A stretch of DNA of 50,796 nucleotides. Source: an uncultured Verrucomicrobiota bacterium. GTDB lineage: Bacteria > Verrucomicrobiota > Verrucomicrobiia > Limisphaerales > UBA9464. The stretch spans positions 1-50,796 of the forward strand of contig CAIJLV010000175.1 of NCBI GenBank assembly GCA_903821635.1, given 5' to 3'. Shown here piece after piece: positions 36,900 through 44,457 of the stretch; position 1 is the stretch's first letter, and each line of letters starts with the position of its first letter. The position numbers and the translations under genes are program-made. The notes below the pieces were generated by a model, which was not told the origin of the DNA, made no database searches, and saw only the letters and a list, made by a program, of their open reading frames with translations.

Positions 36900-38183
36900 T
36901 CAGGCGAATTTCGGAAAATAGCGCGACTGCCGGGAAGCCGGCGTCGGGGCAAACCCGAAGTTAGGCAAACCTTCTTCGCGCGGCAGGACGATCGGTGTTC
37001 CATCTCCCGCCTCGGGATACTCGAAGACCTTGCCTTCATAATTGCGGACCACCACGCGATCATGATTTCGGCTCAGGACGTATTCCGGATTCACCGGCAC
37101 CTTGCCGCCCCCGCCCGGCGCATCAATCACGTATTGGGGCACCGCGTAGCCGCTGGTGTGGCCGCGCAAACCCTGGATGATTTCAATGCCCCGCTTCACG
37201 CTCGACCGCAGGTGAGCCGACCCTTGGATCAGGTCGCACTGATAGAGGTAATAGGGCCGCACGCGGCTCAGGAGCAGCTTTTGCACAAGCGCCTGCATCA
37301 CTTCCACTTCATCGTTCACGTGCTTGAGCAACACGGACTGGTTGCCGAGCGGAATGCCCGCATCCGCCAACCGACCCAAGGCTTCGCGGACTTCCGTCGT
37401 CAGCTCCCGCGGATGATTCACATGCACACTCATGAAGAGCGGGTGATACTGCTTCAGCATCGCGCACAGTTCGGGCGTGATGCGTTGCGGCAAGAAGATG
37501 GGGATACGCGTGCCGAGGCGGAGAAACTCCAAGTGCTTGATGGCCCGCAGGCGCCCGAGCAAGTGGGAAAGCTTGTCGTCGCTCAGCAACAAGGGGTCGC
37601 CCCCGCTGAGCAGGACGTCGCGAATTTCCGGGTGTTGTTCGAGGTAGGCGATTTGTCGGTCGAACTCTGGATGAAAGTCGTAGCCAGCGGCATTGCTGAC
37701 CAACCGCGAGCGGGTGCAGTAGCGGCAATAAGCGGCGCACCGATCCGTGACGAGAAACAGCACCCGATCTGGATACCGGTGGACAAGTCCAGGCACCGGC
37801 GAATGCGAGTCTTCGCCCACCGGATCAGCTGTTTCCCAAGGCGCGGTATTGCCCTCTTCAACGCGCGGAATGACCTGCCGCCGGATGGGGCAGTTGGGAT
37901 TGGCGGGATCGATCAGGTTGAAGAAGTGGGGCGTGATCGCGACGGCAAGTTTAGAGCGCGCGAGGATGGCGCCCGCCCGTTCTTCCTGAGTCAGCGTGGG
38001 CAGCAATCGCTCAAGCTGCTCCAGCGAGGTGACACGATGCTTCAATTGCCAACGCCAATCGTTCCAATCGTGCTCGGCGATGTCAGCCCAAGGACCGCGG
38101 CCCGCCGGACGAAATTCCTTCAGCGCGAGAAGTCTGGGAGACGGAAACTGGAAAGTTTCCGCGGCAGGAGGCTCAAAATCCAT
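36900..38183 (-). CDS. kamA: KamA family radical SAM protein, probable lysine 2,3-aminomutase
   Basis: 427 residues, close to clostridial lysine 2,3-aminomutase (416) and longer than EpmB. The radical SAM cluster motif is C149-x3-C153-x2-C156 in 'DRCAAYCRYCTRSR'. 'LLSGGDPLLLSDDKL' is the GGDP-type SAM segment. The PLP lysine sits in 'APGGGGKVP'. Two aspartates used for lysine recognition in true aminomutases appear in 'YLYQCDLIQG' and 'YVIDAPGGGGK'. It should convert L-lysine to beta-lysine. Neither an epmA/EF-P gene nor a beta-lysine acetyltransferase is nearby. A perfect 14-bp palindrome lies 6 nt upstream of the start. Confidence 0.9.
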   Translation of the reverse strand: MDFEPPAAETFQFPSPRLLALKEFRPAGRGPWADIAEHDWNDWRWQLKHRVTSLEQLERLLPTLTQEERAGAILARSKLAVAITPHFFNLIDPANPNCPIRRQVIPRVEEGNTAPWETADPVGEDSHSPVPGLVHRYPDRVLFLVTDRCAAYCRYCTRSRLVSNAAGYDFHPEFDRQIAYLEQHPEIRDVLLSGGDPLLLSDDKLSHLLGRLRAIKHLEFLRLGTRIPIFLPQRITPELCAMLKQYHPLFMSVHVNHPRELTTEVREALGRLADAGIPLGNQSVLLKHVNDEVEVMQALVQKLLLSRVRPYYLYQCDLIQGSAHLRSSVKRGIEIIQGLRGHTSGYAVPQYVIDAPGGGGKVPVNPEYVLSRNHDRVVVRNYEGKVFEYPEAGDGTPIVLPREEGLPNFGFAPTPASRQSRYFPKFA

Positions 38184-38189
38184 TTGAAC

Positions 38190-38203
38190 AGTTCGGCCGA
38201 ACT
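38190..38203. promoter_or_regulatory. Perfect 14-bp palindrome upstream of kamA
   Basis: AGTTCGGCCGAACT is fully self-complementary and ends 6 nt before the kamA ATG. Its core GTTC-N4-GAAC has the spacing reported for the Verrucomicrobia LexA motif (TGTTC-N4-GAACA), but the outermost bases are swapped. It is a candidate operator; its repressor is unknown. Confidence 0.45.
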
Positions 38204-38269
38204 TAGGCGGGAAGGCGTGAGCGTCAAGATACGGGCTGCTGATCTGGCCCCTCGGCTTGAGTCGCCGTC

Positions 38270-38965
38270 TCAGTCCCGAGTAATCGCCAACATCCGCCGC
38301 TCCAATTCGCCCCGGAGCTCTTCACGACCGGCTTCATCCAAGCGCCGCGGCACAGCCAGCGGTTCACCCAACGTCACCTCACAACGACTGAACGGCAACG
38401 GCACCTGAAACCCATCCCAACTGCGCAGCGTTTTTTTCGCACTCAGGAAACAACTGACCGGCACCAGCGGCAGTCCGGCATATTGCGCCAAGGCGATGAC
38501 TCCGGCTTGAACATGGTAACGCGGTCCCCGCGGCCCGTCGGGAGTAATGGCGAGATCGGAGCCGCTGCGGGCAGCATCAATGAGTTCGGCCATGGCTTGC
38601 GGGCCGCGCCGGCTACTCGATCCCCGCACGATCTGGGCACCAAAGTGCTCCATGACCCGGGCCGCAATCGCCCCATCCTTGCTGGCGCTGGCCATCGCCG
38701 TCAGGCGCCGATCGGCCCCCAGCGGGTGCGCAAAGCGGTCAAAAAGGGCGGGGGCGAGCAAGCCCCGATTGTGCCAAACGGAAAAAATCATGCGCTGCTG
38801 GCAGCCCGCCTGAAACAGCCCTGAACGATCTTCGCACTGCCAACGAAACGTGGTTGTCAGCGCATTCAACAGCACCCAGAGGGTGCGTGCGGCCAACCGG
38901 CCTCCGGGCGTCACCGGGTTTGCTTCGACGACGGCCAAGGGATCGTGGTGATGGTTGGAGGACAT
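38270..38965 (-). CDS. DUF374 / lysophospholipid acyltransferase-like protein
   Basis: 231 residues from the ATG that shares one base with the ruvA stop (TGATG); an in-frame ATG seven codons earlier overlaps ruvA. DUF374 features are 'RMIFSVWHNRGLLAPAL' (catalytic-type histidine in WHN), 'TAMASASKDGAIAARVMEHFG', 'IVRGSSSRRGPQAM', 'AITPDGPRGPRY' and 'GLPLVPVSCF'. The family is related to LpxL/PlsC-type acyltransferases acting on lipid A or lysolipids at the inner membrane; the substrate is not proven. It follows ruvA in a moaC-ruvA-acyltransferase-kamA minus-strand run. Confidence 0.87.
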   Translation of the reverse strand: MSSNHHHDPLAVVEANPVTPGGRLAARTLWVLLNALTTTFRWQCEDRSGLFQAGCQQRMIFSVWHNRGLLAPALFDRFAHPLGADRRLTAMASASKDGAIAARVMEHFGAQIVRGSSSRRGPQAMAELIDAARSGSDLAITPDGPRGPRYHVQAGVIALAQYAGLPLVPVSCFLSAKKTLRSWDGFQVPLPFSRCEVTLGEPLAVPRRLDEAGREELRGELERRMLAITRD

Positions 38966-39585
38966 CAGGCGCCGCGTTTCAGACATGCCCGGACGAGTTG
39001 CTCCACCGAGGCAGATTCGCCCAACACCGAGATCGCAGCCCGCGCCGCGGTGTAGGCGTCGTTTTGCTTAAAGCCCAAGGCGACGAGGGCCGCCGTGGCG
39101 TCGTTCAGCTTCGCATCAGCGCCCGACACGGTGACAAGGTCGGCCCCCGAGCTCACCGGAGCGCCCGCCGGGAAGGCGATGGCCCCCAATTTATCCCTCA
39201 ATTCCACCACGATCCGTTCCGCCGTTTTTTTCCCGACCCCAGAGATGCCCGATAACGCCTTCATGTCGCCCGCCGCCACCGCGGCCGCAAAACCCGCCGC
39301 ACTCATGCCGCTCAGCACATTGAGCGCGAGCTTGGGGCCAATGCCGGAGACGTGGTTGATGAGTAGGCGAAACAGATCCCGTTCGGCGGCCGAGATGAAG
39401 CCGTAGAGCGTGTGGGCGTCTTCCCGCACAATGAGCTGCGTGAGGAGGTGAACGTCATTCCCCAGCGCCGGCAGGCGGTCAAAGGAGGAGAGTGGAATCA
39501 ACACCTCATAACCCACCCCCTGCACGCCGACGGTCACCTGCGTCGGCAGCGCATCCACCAGTTTACCGTGGAGAAACGTAATCAT
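38965..39585 (-). CDS. ruvA: Holliday junction branch migration protein RuvA
   Basis: 206 residues, the normal length. Domain I begins 'MITFLHGKLVDALPTQVTVGVQGVGYEVLIP'. Domain II has helix-hairpin-helix segments ('LLINHVSGIGPKLALNVLSG', 'LSGISGVGKKTAERIVVELRDKLG'). Domain III is the C-terminal RuvB-binding helix bundle ('DATAALVALGFKQNDAYTAA', 'VEQLVRACLKRG'). RuvA tetramers hold Holliday junctions for the RuvB motor. ruvB and ruvC are not in the window. The stop overlaps the acyltransferase start by one base. Confidence 0.97.
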   Translation of the reverse strand: MITFLHGKLVDALPTQVTVGVQGVGYEVLIPLSSFDRLPALGNDVHLLTQLIVREDAHTLYGFISAAERDLFRLLINHVSGIGPKLALNVLSGMSAAGFAAAVAAGDMKALSGISGVGKKTAERIVVELRDKLGAIAFPAGAPVSSGADLVTVSGADAKLNDATAALVALGFKQNDAYTAARAAISVLGESASVEQLVRACLKRGA

Positions 39586-39642
39586 CCGAGGGAAGAAGAA
39601 ATGACCCTAGCCCAATGTCCAAGGAACAAAGGGGTAAGCACC

Positions 39643-40128
39643 TCAGAAAATGGGTTCTTGGTCATCGGCCACTGGCTTTTTGGTTTTCGACACCAGCCGC
39701 ACCTCGCCGATCACCATCCCCTTATCCACCGCCTTGCACATGTCGTAGATGGTCAAGGCGGCGACGCTCACCGCAGTAAGGGCTTCCATTTCGACCCCGG
39801 TGGACGCGGTGATCCGGGCACTGGCTGTAATGCTCACGCGATCGCGGGTGGCCGGAATTTCGAAGTTCACTTCACAGTGCGTAATCGGCAGCGGATGACA
39901 CAGCGGGATCAATTCGCCGGTCTTTTTGGCCGCCATGATCCCCGCCAAGCGTGCGGTCGCGAGCACGTTGCCCTTGGCGATTTGGTTACTTTCAACGAGT
40001 TCGAGCGTGGTTGGGGCTACCCGGATTTCGCCCCGCGCCACCGCCTCACGGAAGAGGGCCGGCTTGTGCGAGACATCCACCATGGAGGCGTCACCACGTG
40101 CTGAAATGTGTGAAAGCTGTTGTGCCAC
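39643..40128 (-). CDS. moaC: Cyclic pyranopterin monophosphate synthase (molybdenum cofactor biosynthesis)
   Basis: 161 residues from a GTG start, matching the usual length. Conserved segments are 'ISARGDASMVDVSHKPAL', 'AGIMAAKKTGELIPLCHPLPITHCEVNFEI', 'GVEMEALTAVSVAALTIYDMCKAVDKGM' and 'IGEVRLVSKTKK'. MoaC completes formation of cyclic pyranopterin from the MoaA product. No other moa gene is adjacent. It is 57 bp upstream of ruvA and may share its transcript. It is divergent from the UreF-like gene. Confidence 0.96.
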   Translation of the reverse strand: MAQQLSHISARGDASMVDVSHKPALFREAVARGEIRVAPTTLELVESNQIAKGNVLATARLAGIMAAKKTGELIPLCHPLPITHCEVNFEIPATRDRVSITASARITASTGVEMEALTAVSVAALTIYDMCKAVDKGMVIGEVRLVSKTKKPVADDQEPIF

Positions 40129-40174
40129 AAGGCCGAGGAAACCAAATCCCCCTCGCCCCCGCCAGCCCGGTCGT

Positions 40175-40180
40175 TATCCT
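40175..40180 (+). promoter_or_regulatory. Candidate -10 element of the UreF-like gene
   Basis: TATCCT is separated from the ATG at 40188 by exactly 7 nt, which would place the transcription start on the start codon, as in leaderless mRNAs. No clear -35 hexamer is visible. Confidence 0.4.
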
Positions 40181-40187
40181 CGTCGCG

Positions 40188-40832
40188 ATGCGGGACACGC
40201 AAACAGCAGCCACCCAGATGGCGGTCGAGGCCGAAGCGATCTTGGGCGAGGTGCGCACGCTGGCGGAGCAAGCCGGCGCCGGGCACGGGACTTGGTCGCT
40301 GGCGACACCCACTTTACCCGAAGTCACCAGCATTGGCGCGCTGCACCGCTTCGTGGCCACCTACATCCGGGAGACCCTAGGCCACCAAGAATGGCCCTTA
40401 ATCCTGCGCGCTTGGCAGTTCGCCCGCGAGGGCAAGGCGCGCGAATTGATCGCCCTCGATCAGGCATGGACGGTGGCGCAACGCGAAGCGGCGTTGGCCG
40501 AAGCCAGCTTCCAAGTCGGCCGCCGGCAGTTGAACAAGCTCCGCCCGTTGCGGCACGAACGCGTCGTTCAACGATACGCCGCCGCCATTGAGTCGGGCGA
40601 AGCGCGAGGCTGGCACCCGCTGGTTTACGGGGTGACCTTGGCAGTCTTCAACCTACCGCTCCGCCCCGGCTTGGTGCATTACGCCGCACAGACGCTGGGC
40701 GGACTCGTTGATTCCGTCGCCCGCTGCCACCGACTGCCGGTTGGCGAATGCCAGGCGCTGCTTGAAGCGGCGAACGCGCAGTTACCCGCGGCCTTACCGC
40801 CCCTGCCGGGTCTGCCGTTTGCGATCCGCTGA
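40188..40832 (+). CDS. UreF-like urease accessory protein family member
   Basis: 214 residues from the ATG at 40188; the frame continues upstream but there it is antisense to moaC. The pattern resembles UreF: 'ALHRFVATYIRETLGHQEWPLILRAWQFAREGKARELIALDQAWT', presented here in parts, then 'EASFQVGRRQLNKL' (the conserved R.aS...G...l segment), 'GWHPLVYGVTLAVFNL' and 'HYAAQTLGGLVDSVARCHRLPVGECQALL'. UreF helps load nickel into urease with UreG and UreD/UreH. No other ure gene is in the window. It may belong to a urease locus elsewhere or be a divergent relative. The assignment rests on pattern recognition alone. Confidence 0.55.
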   Translation: MRDTQTAATQMAVEAEAILGEVRTLAEQAGAGHGTWSLATPTLPEVTSIGALHRFVATYIRETLGHQEWPLILRAWQFAREGKARELIALDQAWTVAQREAALAEASFQVGRRQLNKLRPLRHERVVQRYAAAIESGEARGWHPLVYGVTLAVFNLPLRPGLVHYAAQTLGGLVDSVARCHRLPVGECQALLEAANAQLPAALPPLPGLPFAIR

Positions 40833-40865
40833 AGTCCCAACTCCGCGTTCGCTTCGCCCATCGCT

Positions 40866-42350
40866 TTGGCCAATCCTGCCTCAGTGAGTCCGGTCCTCAT
40901 CTTGGGTTGTGTAACGGTATATTTTGCCCTGCTGCTCGCGATTGCATGGGTCACCAGCCGGCGCGCCAGCGAGGCGGGGTATTTTCTCGGGAACAAGAAT
41001 TCCCCGTGGTGGCTCATCGCGTTCGGCTTGATCGGCGATTCGTTGAGCGGGGTCACGTTCATCTCGGTGCCGGGCGAAGTGGGCACGAAGCACTTCTCCT
41101 ACCTCCAAGTCGTGCTGGGCTACGTGTTGGGTTACGTGGTGATCGCGCAGGTGCTATTGCCGCTCTACTACCGGCTGAATCTCACCAGCATCTACTCCTA
41201 TCTCGGCCAGCGTTTCGGCCCGGCAACCCAGCGGACCGGTGCCTTTTTCTTCGTGTTGTCGCGCACTTTAGGGGCGGCGGCGCGCCTGTTCCTAGCGGTA
41301 AATGTGTTCCAGACCTTCGTCTTTGATCGGCTCGCCGTGCCCTTCTGGTTTACGACGGCGGCCATCCTCTTGCTGATGCTGGTCTATACGTATCGGGGCG
41401 GGATTCAGACGCTGGTGTGGACTGATCTCTTTCAGTCCGGCTTTCTGCTCCTCGGCGTGACCTTGTCCATCGTGGCCATCGCGCAGGGACTCGGACTCGG
41501 GCTGGGGGAACTGGTGACCCGCATCCACGCCAGCCCGACTTCGGAGACGTTTTTCTGGGACTGGCGGGCGCCGAACTACTTCTGGAAGCAGTTCCTGAGC
41601 GGCACGTTCATCGCCATCGTCATGAGCGGGCTAGACCAGAACACGATGCAAAAGAATCTGAGCTGCCGCTCATTGCGGGATGCGCAGAAAAATCTCTACG
41701 CCTTCATCCCGGTGCTGGTGGGGGTCAACCTGCTGTTCTTGGCCCTAGGCACCCTGCTGTTTGAATACGCGCAGGCCAAGGGCATCGCAATTCCCGCCAA
41801 GACGGATCTGCTCTTTCCAACCTTGGCGCTGGGGCCGCTCGGCACCTTTGCCTCGGTCGTCTTCGTGCTGGGCCTGACCGCCGCAACCTTCAACAGCGCA
41901 GACTCGGTCCTGACCACGTTGACGACTTCATTCTGCATCGATTTCTTGGGTTTGGATCAGCGGCACGACTTGGATGAACGCGGGCGGGCTCAACGCCGGC
42001 ACTGGGTGCACATCAGCTTCGCGATCCTTTTACTGGCGGTAATCTTGGGCTTCCGCGCCTTCAACGACACGTCCGTCATCTCCACCGTGCTCAAGATCGC
42101 CGGCTACACCTACGGACCCCTGCTGGGGCTGTTCGCGCTGGGTCTGACCACTCGGTTGACCGTGCGTGATCGCTGGGTGCCAGCCGTGTGCTTGCTTGCC
42201 CCGGTAATTTCTTGGCTGCTGGACCGTAATTCTGCCGCTTGGTTTAACGGCTACAAATTCGGCTTCGAACTCCTGATGCTCAACGGGCTTCTGACCGCCG
42301 TCGGCATCAGTCTGCTCGCCCGCAAAGCCGGCACCCAAACTCAGTGCTAA
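40866..42350 (+). CDS. Sodium:solute symporter family transporter
   Basis: 494 residues from a TTG; a GTG at 40884 is an alternative start. About 13 hydrophobic helices are apparent. SSS family features are 'SRRASEAGYFLGNKNSPWWLIAFGLIGDSLSGVTFISVPG', here cited in part, 'YSYLGQRFGPATQRTGAFFF', 'GLDQNTMQKNLSCRSLRDAQKNLY' and 'LTAATFNSADSVLTTLTTSFCIDFL'. It should couple Na+ influx to uptake of a small solute (sugar, sialic acid, carboxylate or similar); the substrate cannot be assigned. It begins 33 bp after the UreF-like stop and may share its transcript. Confidence 0.9.
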   Translation: MANPASVSPVLILGCVTVYFALLLAIAWVTSRRASEAGYFLGNKNSPWWLIAFGLIGDSLSGVTFISVPGEVGTKHFSYLQVVLGYVLGYVVIAQVLLPLYYRLNLTSIYSYLGQRFGPATQRTGAFFFVLSRTLGAAARLFLAVNVFQTFVFDRLAVPFWFTTAAILLLMLVYTYRGGIQTLVWTDLFQSGFLLLGVTLSIVAIAQGLGLGLGELVTRIHASPTSETFFWDWRAPNYFWKQFLSGTFIAIVMSGLDQNTMQKNLSCRSLRDAQKNLYAFIPVLVGVNLLFLALGTLLFEYAQAKGIAIPAKTDLLFPTLALGPLGTFASVVFVLGLTAATFNSADSVLTTLTTSFCIDFLGLDQRHDLDERGRAQRRHWVHISFAILLLAVILGFRAFNDTSVISTVLKIAGYTYGPLLGLFALGLTTRLTVRDRWVPAVCLLAPVISWLLDRNSAAWFNGYKFGFELLMLNGLLTAVGISLLARKAGTQTQC

Positions 42351-42383
42351 CGGTTTTCCCTGAACCAACCACCCAAAGGAGCA

Positions 42384-42406
42384 GGGCGATCGTTGAACGA
42401 TCGCCC
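42384..42406. repeat. Perfect 11-bp inverted repeat after the symporter gene
   Basis: GGGCGATCGTT and AACGATCGCCC are separated by a single G, 33 bp after the symporter stop. There is no T-tract, so it could be a protein-binding palindrome, an mRNA 3'-end stabiliser or a Rho-dependent end. Confidence 0.55.
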
Positions 42407-42454
42407 CGCCGGCGGACCCCACAAGTAACGTTGGTAGGTTAGGTTAAGCGGACA

Positions 42455-42497
42455 GAAAGAGAAAACCCGGCGGCCAGTGGGAAGCCCAGCCGCCGGG
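42455..42497 (-). terminator. Minus-strand Rho-independent terminator
   Basis: The 9-bp arms CCCGGCGGC (42466-42474) and GCCGCCGGG (42489-42497) enclose an inner 4-bp stem. On the minus strand they are followed by TTTTCTCTTTCTGT. It would end transcripts coming from hscB or from the small ORF whose stop is 8 nt upstream. Confidence 0.6.
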
Positions 42498-42504
42498 CCA
42501 GTTG

Positions 42505-42636
42505 TCATGAAGCGGCGCGGCCTGCCTGTTCGCTGGACGCGGTCGAGGTGGAAGGTTGGACTTGTGTCCCGGCGCTGATGGCTGGGACGGAGGGTAGCAC
42601 TTCGAGTCGTTTTGCGGCTGTCAGTGTTCTTTCCAC
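42505..42636 (-). CDS. Possible small protein of 43 residues
   Basis: A GTG-started frame encodes a short peptide (starting VERTLTAAKRLEVLPSVP, ending SSEQAGRAAS) and stops 8 nt before a minus-strand terminator. In-frame codons continue upstream for about 12 residues to a stop, without an ATG. Composition is protein-like but there is no recognisable domain. It may be a real small gene, the remnant of a longer one, or chance. Confidence 0.25.
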   Translation of the reverse strand: MERTLTAAKRLEVLPSVPAISAGTQVQPSTSTASSEQAGRAAS

Positions 42637-42792
42637 AAATCCGTGGTCCGCATCATCAATGCCAACCCCGATTCACGGCTGGTTTGGGGTGAATTCTGGC
42701 GCCGCGCTGAACACAACGAGGCAGCCTGTCGGGTTTTGCCCAACTCTGTGGGCAGAAAGTTGCCACTGCACCGCGCCGGTGGCGGTCGCCAA

Positions 42793-43413
42793 TTACATCG
42801 CCAACTGGACGATCCGTTCGCGCACCTGCTCCGTCCATCGCGCCACGTAGCTCATCGCACGATAAATCTGCTCCAAACGTTCCAGCGGCAACGCGGCCGG
42901 ACGAGCCGGCGCCCCGATCGCTGGCGCGGCTTCCCACACGACGTTGAGTTGTTGAAGTTCGGTAATGAATTCGTCGCGTTTGGCGTTAACCCGGCCTTGC
43001 AACCCCTGCAAACGGTCCAGCCAATCGAGCCCCTCTTGCATCAAGCGCAGCTTGAGCATCGGGGATTCCGCACCCGCCTTGCGCTGCAAAAACTCGTCCG
43101 CGGCGCGACAGTCCTGCCCGACCTCGACGAACAGGTCCATGGTTCCGGGCGGAATGCGCTGCACGTCCTTGGGTTTGCCGCCGGCCTCCAGCTCAAGCAG
43201 GTGGAGCAAACGGTCGCGCGGTTCGCGGAGCGTGTTGTAGGCGGCGTTCAGCTCGGCATAACGGGTGTTGGCGGCGGCCTTTTCCGCTTCCGAGGCGGAA
43301 TGAACCCGATCGGGATGAACTTCGGCGGACAGGGGCAGAAAACGACTCTTGAGCGCGTCGGCATCCACCCAAGGGCGGCGGGGCTCGGAAAGCAGGGCAA
43401 AGGCGTCGGTCAT
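42793..43413 (-). CDS. hscB: Fe-S cluster co-chaperone HscB (J-domain protein)
   Basis: 206 residues from the ATG at 43413 (MTDAFALLSEPRRPWVD); upstream in-frame sequence is antisense noise. The J domain has HPDRV (H33-P34-D35), with flanking 'YAELNAAYNTLREPRDRLLHLLEL' as in HscB. The C-terminal three-helix bundle that binds IscU follows. HscB stimulates HscA to release Fe-S clusters from the scaffold. hscA, iscU and iscS are not present, but an A-type carrier gene lies two genes upstream. A 14-bp gap separates it from the unknown gene upstream. Confidence 0.88.
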   Translation of the reverse strand: MTDAFALLSEPRRPWVDADALKSRFLPLSAEVHPDRVHSASEAEKAAANTRYAELNAAYNTLREPRDRLLHLLELEAGGKPKDVQRIPPGTMDLFVEVGQDCRAADEFLQRKAGAESPMLKLRLMQEGLDWLDRLQGLQGRVNAKRDEFITELQQLNVVWEAAPAIGAPARPAALPLERLEQIYRAMSYVARWTEQVRERIVQLAM

Positions 43414-43427
43414 GGAAAGCAGTGGAT

Positions 43428-43964
43428 CTAGCGTCCGCCCTTTTGGGACCCAGTTCCTGCGAGTGCGGCAACTCCGGCGGCTAGCAGCCACGACCCATGT
43501 GGCTCGGACACGCTGTGGAGTTGAGCAAATTGAATTGCGAACTCCTTGCGCAGGGTGGGGAACAAGACTTGGTCCTGAAAGTCCTGAGCCAGAAAGTTGG
43601 CTGCCGAGAGGTCGCCTAGAAGGCGGTCCAAATCTGCTGCGGAGGTCAAGTAGCTCGCGTCGTCCCGCAGGGGTTCCCAAAGCGTAAACACCTGAGTGAC
43701 AGCCGGAGAATCAAAGACAGGGAGTAGGCTGATTCCGAGGGGCGGATTTCGGCTGGCTGGCTCGCCAAGGCCGATAGAGTCCCAATAGGAGATCAGCCTC
43801 CGCAGCGCTTCGTCGCGGGGTGAACCCGCCGGCAAAGTCAGGGCATACTCCACAGCTGGTCTGGGGTCAGAATGCGACCAGCCCCATTCCACTCCCTGTG
43901 AATCGGCTGCGTTGCCGAAGGCGAGGAGAAGTGCCGTCGCGAGGCCCTGCCCAATTGTCTTCAC
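43428..43964 (-). CDS. Hypothetical secreted protein between the A-type carrier and hscB
   Basis: 178 residues from a GTG that overlaps the stop of the Fe-S carrier gene (GTGA). The N-terminus is a signal peptide ('TIGQGLATALLLAFGNAADS'). The middle has no domain I recognise ('WSHSDPRPAVEYALTLPAGSPRDEALRRL', cited as landmark, and 'LGDLSAANFLAQDFQDQVLFP'). The C-terminus 'SEPHGSWLLAAGVAALAG' followed by a basic end looks like a degenerate PEP-CTERM sorting tail (usually PEP, helix, arginines). A secreted protein translationally coupled to cytoplasmic Fe-S genes is odd; it may be a recent insertion into the operon. Confidence 0.7.
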   Translation of the reverse strand: MKTIGQGLATALLLAFGNAADSQGVEWGWSHSDPRPAVEYALTLPAGSPRDEALRRLISYWDSIGLGEPASRNPPLGISLLPVFDSPAVTQVFTLWEPLRDDASYLTSAADLDRLLGDLSAANFLAQDFQDQVLFPTLRKEFAIQFAQLHSVSEPHGSWLLAAGVAALAGTGSQKGGR

Positions 43965-44362
43965 GCACTGAAACTCTCGCCGCACGAGCAACTCGTCGCC
44001 GCGTTCGGGTTCTTCACCTTGAAGCCGCCTTCGGTCAGGGCGTCGGAGTAATCCAGCTCGCTGCCGGTCACGTAGAGGGCGCTCTTGGGGTCCACGACCA
44101 CGCGCACGCCGCAGCTCTCGACGAGGATGTCGCGGTTTTGCGGTTGGTCTTGCAGGTCCATCTTGTATTGCAGCCCCGAGCAACCGCCGCCCACGACTGC
44201 TACCCGGAGCACACCGCTGGGCCTTCCCTGCTTGGTCAACAACGAAGAAACTTTATGGCCGGCAGCACCCGACAGCTTGATCAACCGCTCATCCCCGACC
44301 CGAAAACTCGGCAGGGCAGCAGTGGCGGAAGCGGCGGCGGCTCCAATTTTTCCGGCAATCAT
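43961..44362 (-). CDS. A-type Fe-S cluster carrier (IscA/ErpA/HesB family)
   Basis: 133 residues. The three cluster-binding cysteines are present: C61 in 'GGGCSGLQYKMDL', and C125 and C127 in 'SCSCGESFSA' (family consensus CGCG.SF). The N-terminal 30 residues are alanine-rich and longer than in E. coli IscA, perhaps a later start (no internal Met is obvious). It delivers Fe-S clusters to apo-proteins in the cytoplasm. It heads a coupled run with the unknown secreted protein and hscB. Which paralogue (IscA, ErpA or SufA) cannot be settled from sequence alone. Confidence 0.92.
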   Translation of the reverse strand: MIAGKIGAAAASATAALPSFRVGDERLIKLSGAAGHKVSSLLTKQGRPSGVLRVAVVGGGCSGLQYKMDLQDQPQNRDILVESCGVRVVVDPKSALYVTGSELDYSDALTEGGFKVKNPNAATSCSCGESFSA

Positions 44363-44457
44363 AACCAGCTCAACTTAGGGCTGGCCTCTCCAAGCGTCAA
44401 CGGATCGGCGGCCTTTGTTCTAACCCGCCCGAAACTCTCGCCGCCGCCCGGCCCTCT

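Larger units (their letters stand above)
42351..42792. other. Intergenic region of 442 bp with two hairpins and a possible small ORF
   Basis: It lies between the convergent symporter and hscB genes. It holds a perfect inverted repeat at 42384-42406, a minus-strand terminator at about 42455-42497, and a short minus-strand frame at 42505-42636. The rest (42637-42792) shows nothing recognisable. Confidence 0.5.

Noticed and set aside
37062..38408. 448-codon open frame on the plus strand
   Set aside because: It is antisense to kamA and the flanking acyltransferase gene, with no recognisable motif.
39616..39628. LexA-like box upstream of ruvA (TGTCC...GAACA)
   Set aside because: The spacer is 3 bp rather than 4 and one half-site has a mismatch, so it does not fit the Verrucomicrobia LexA motif.
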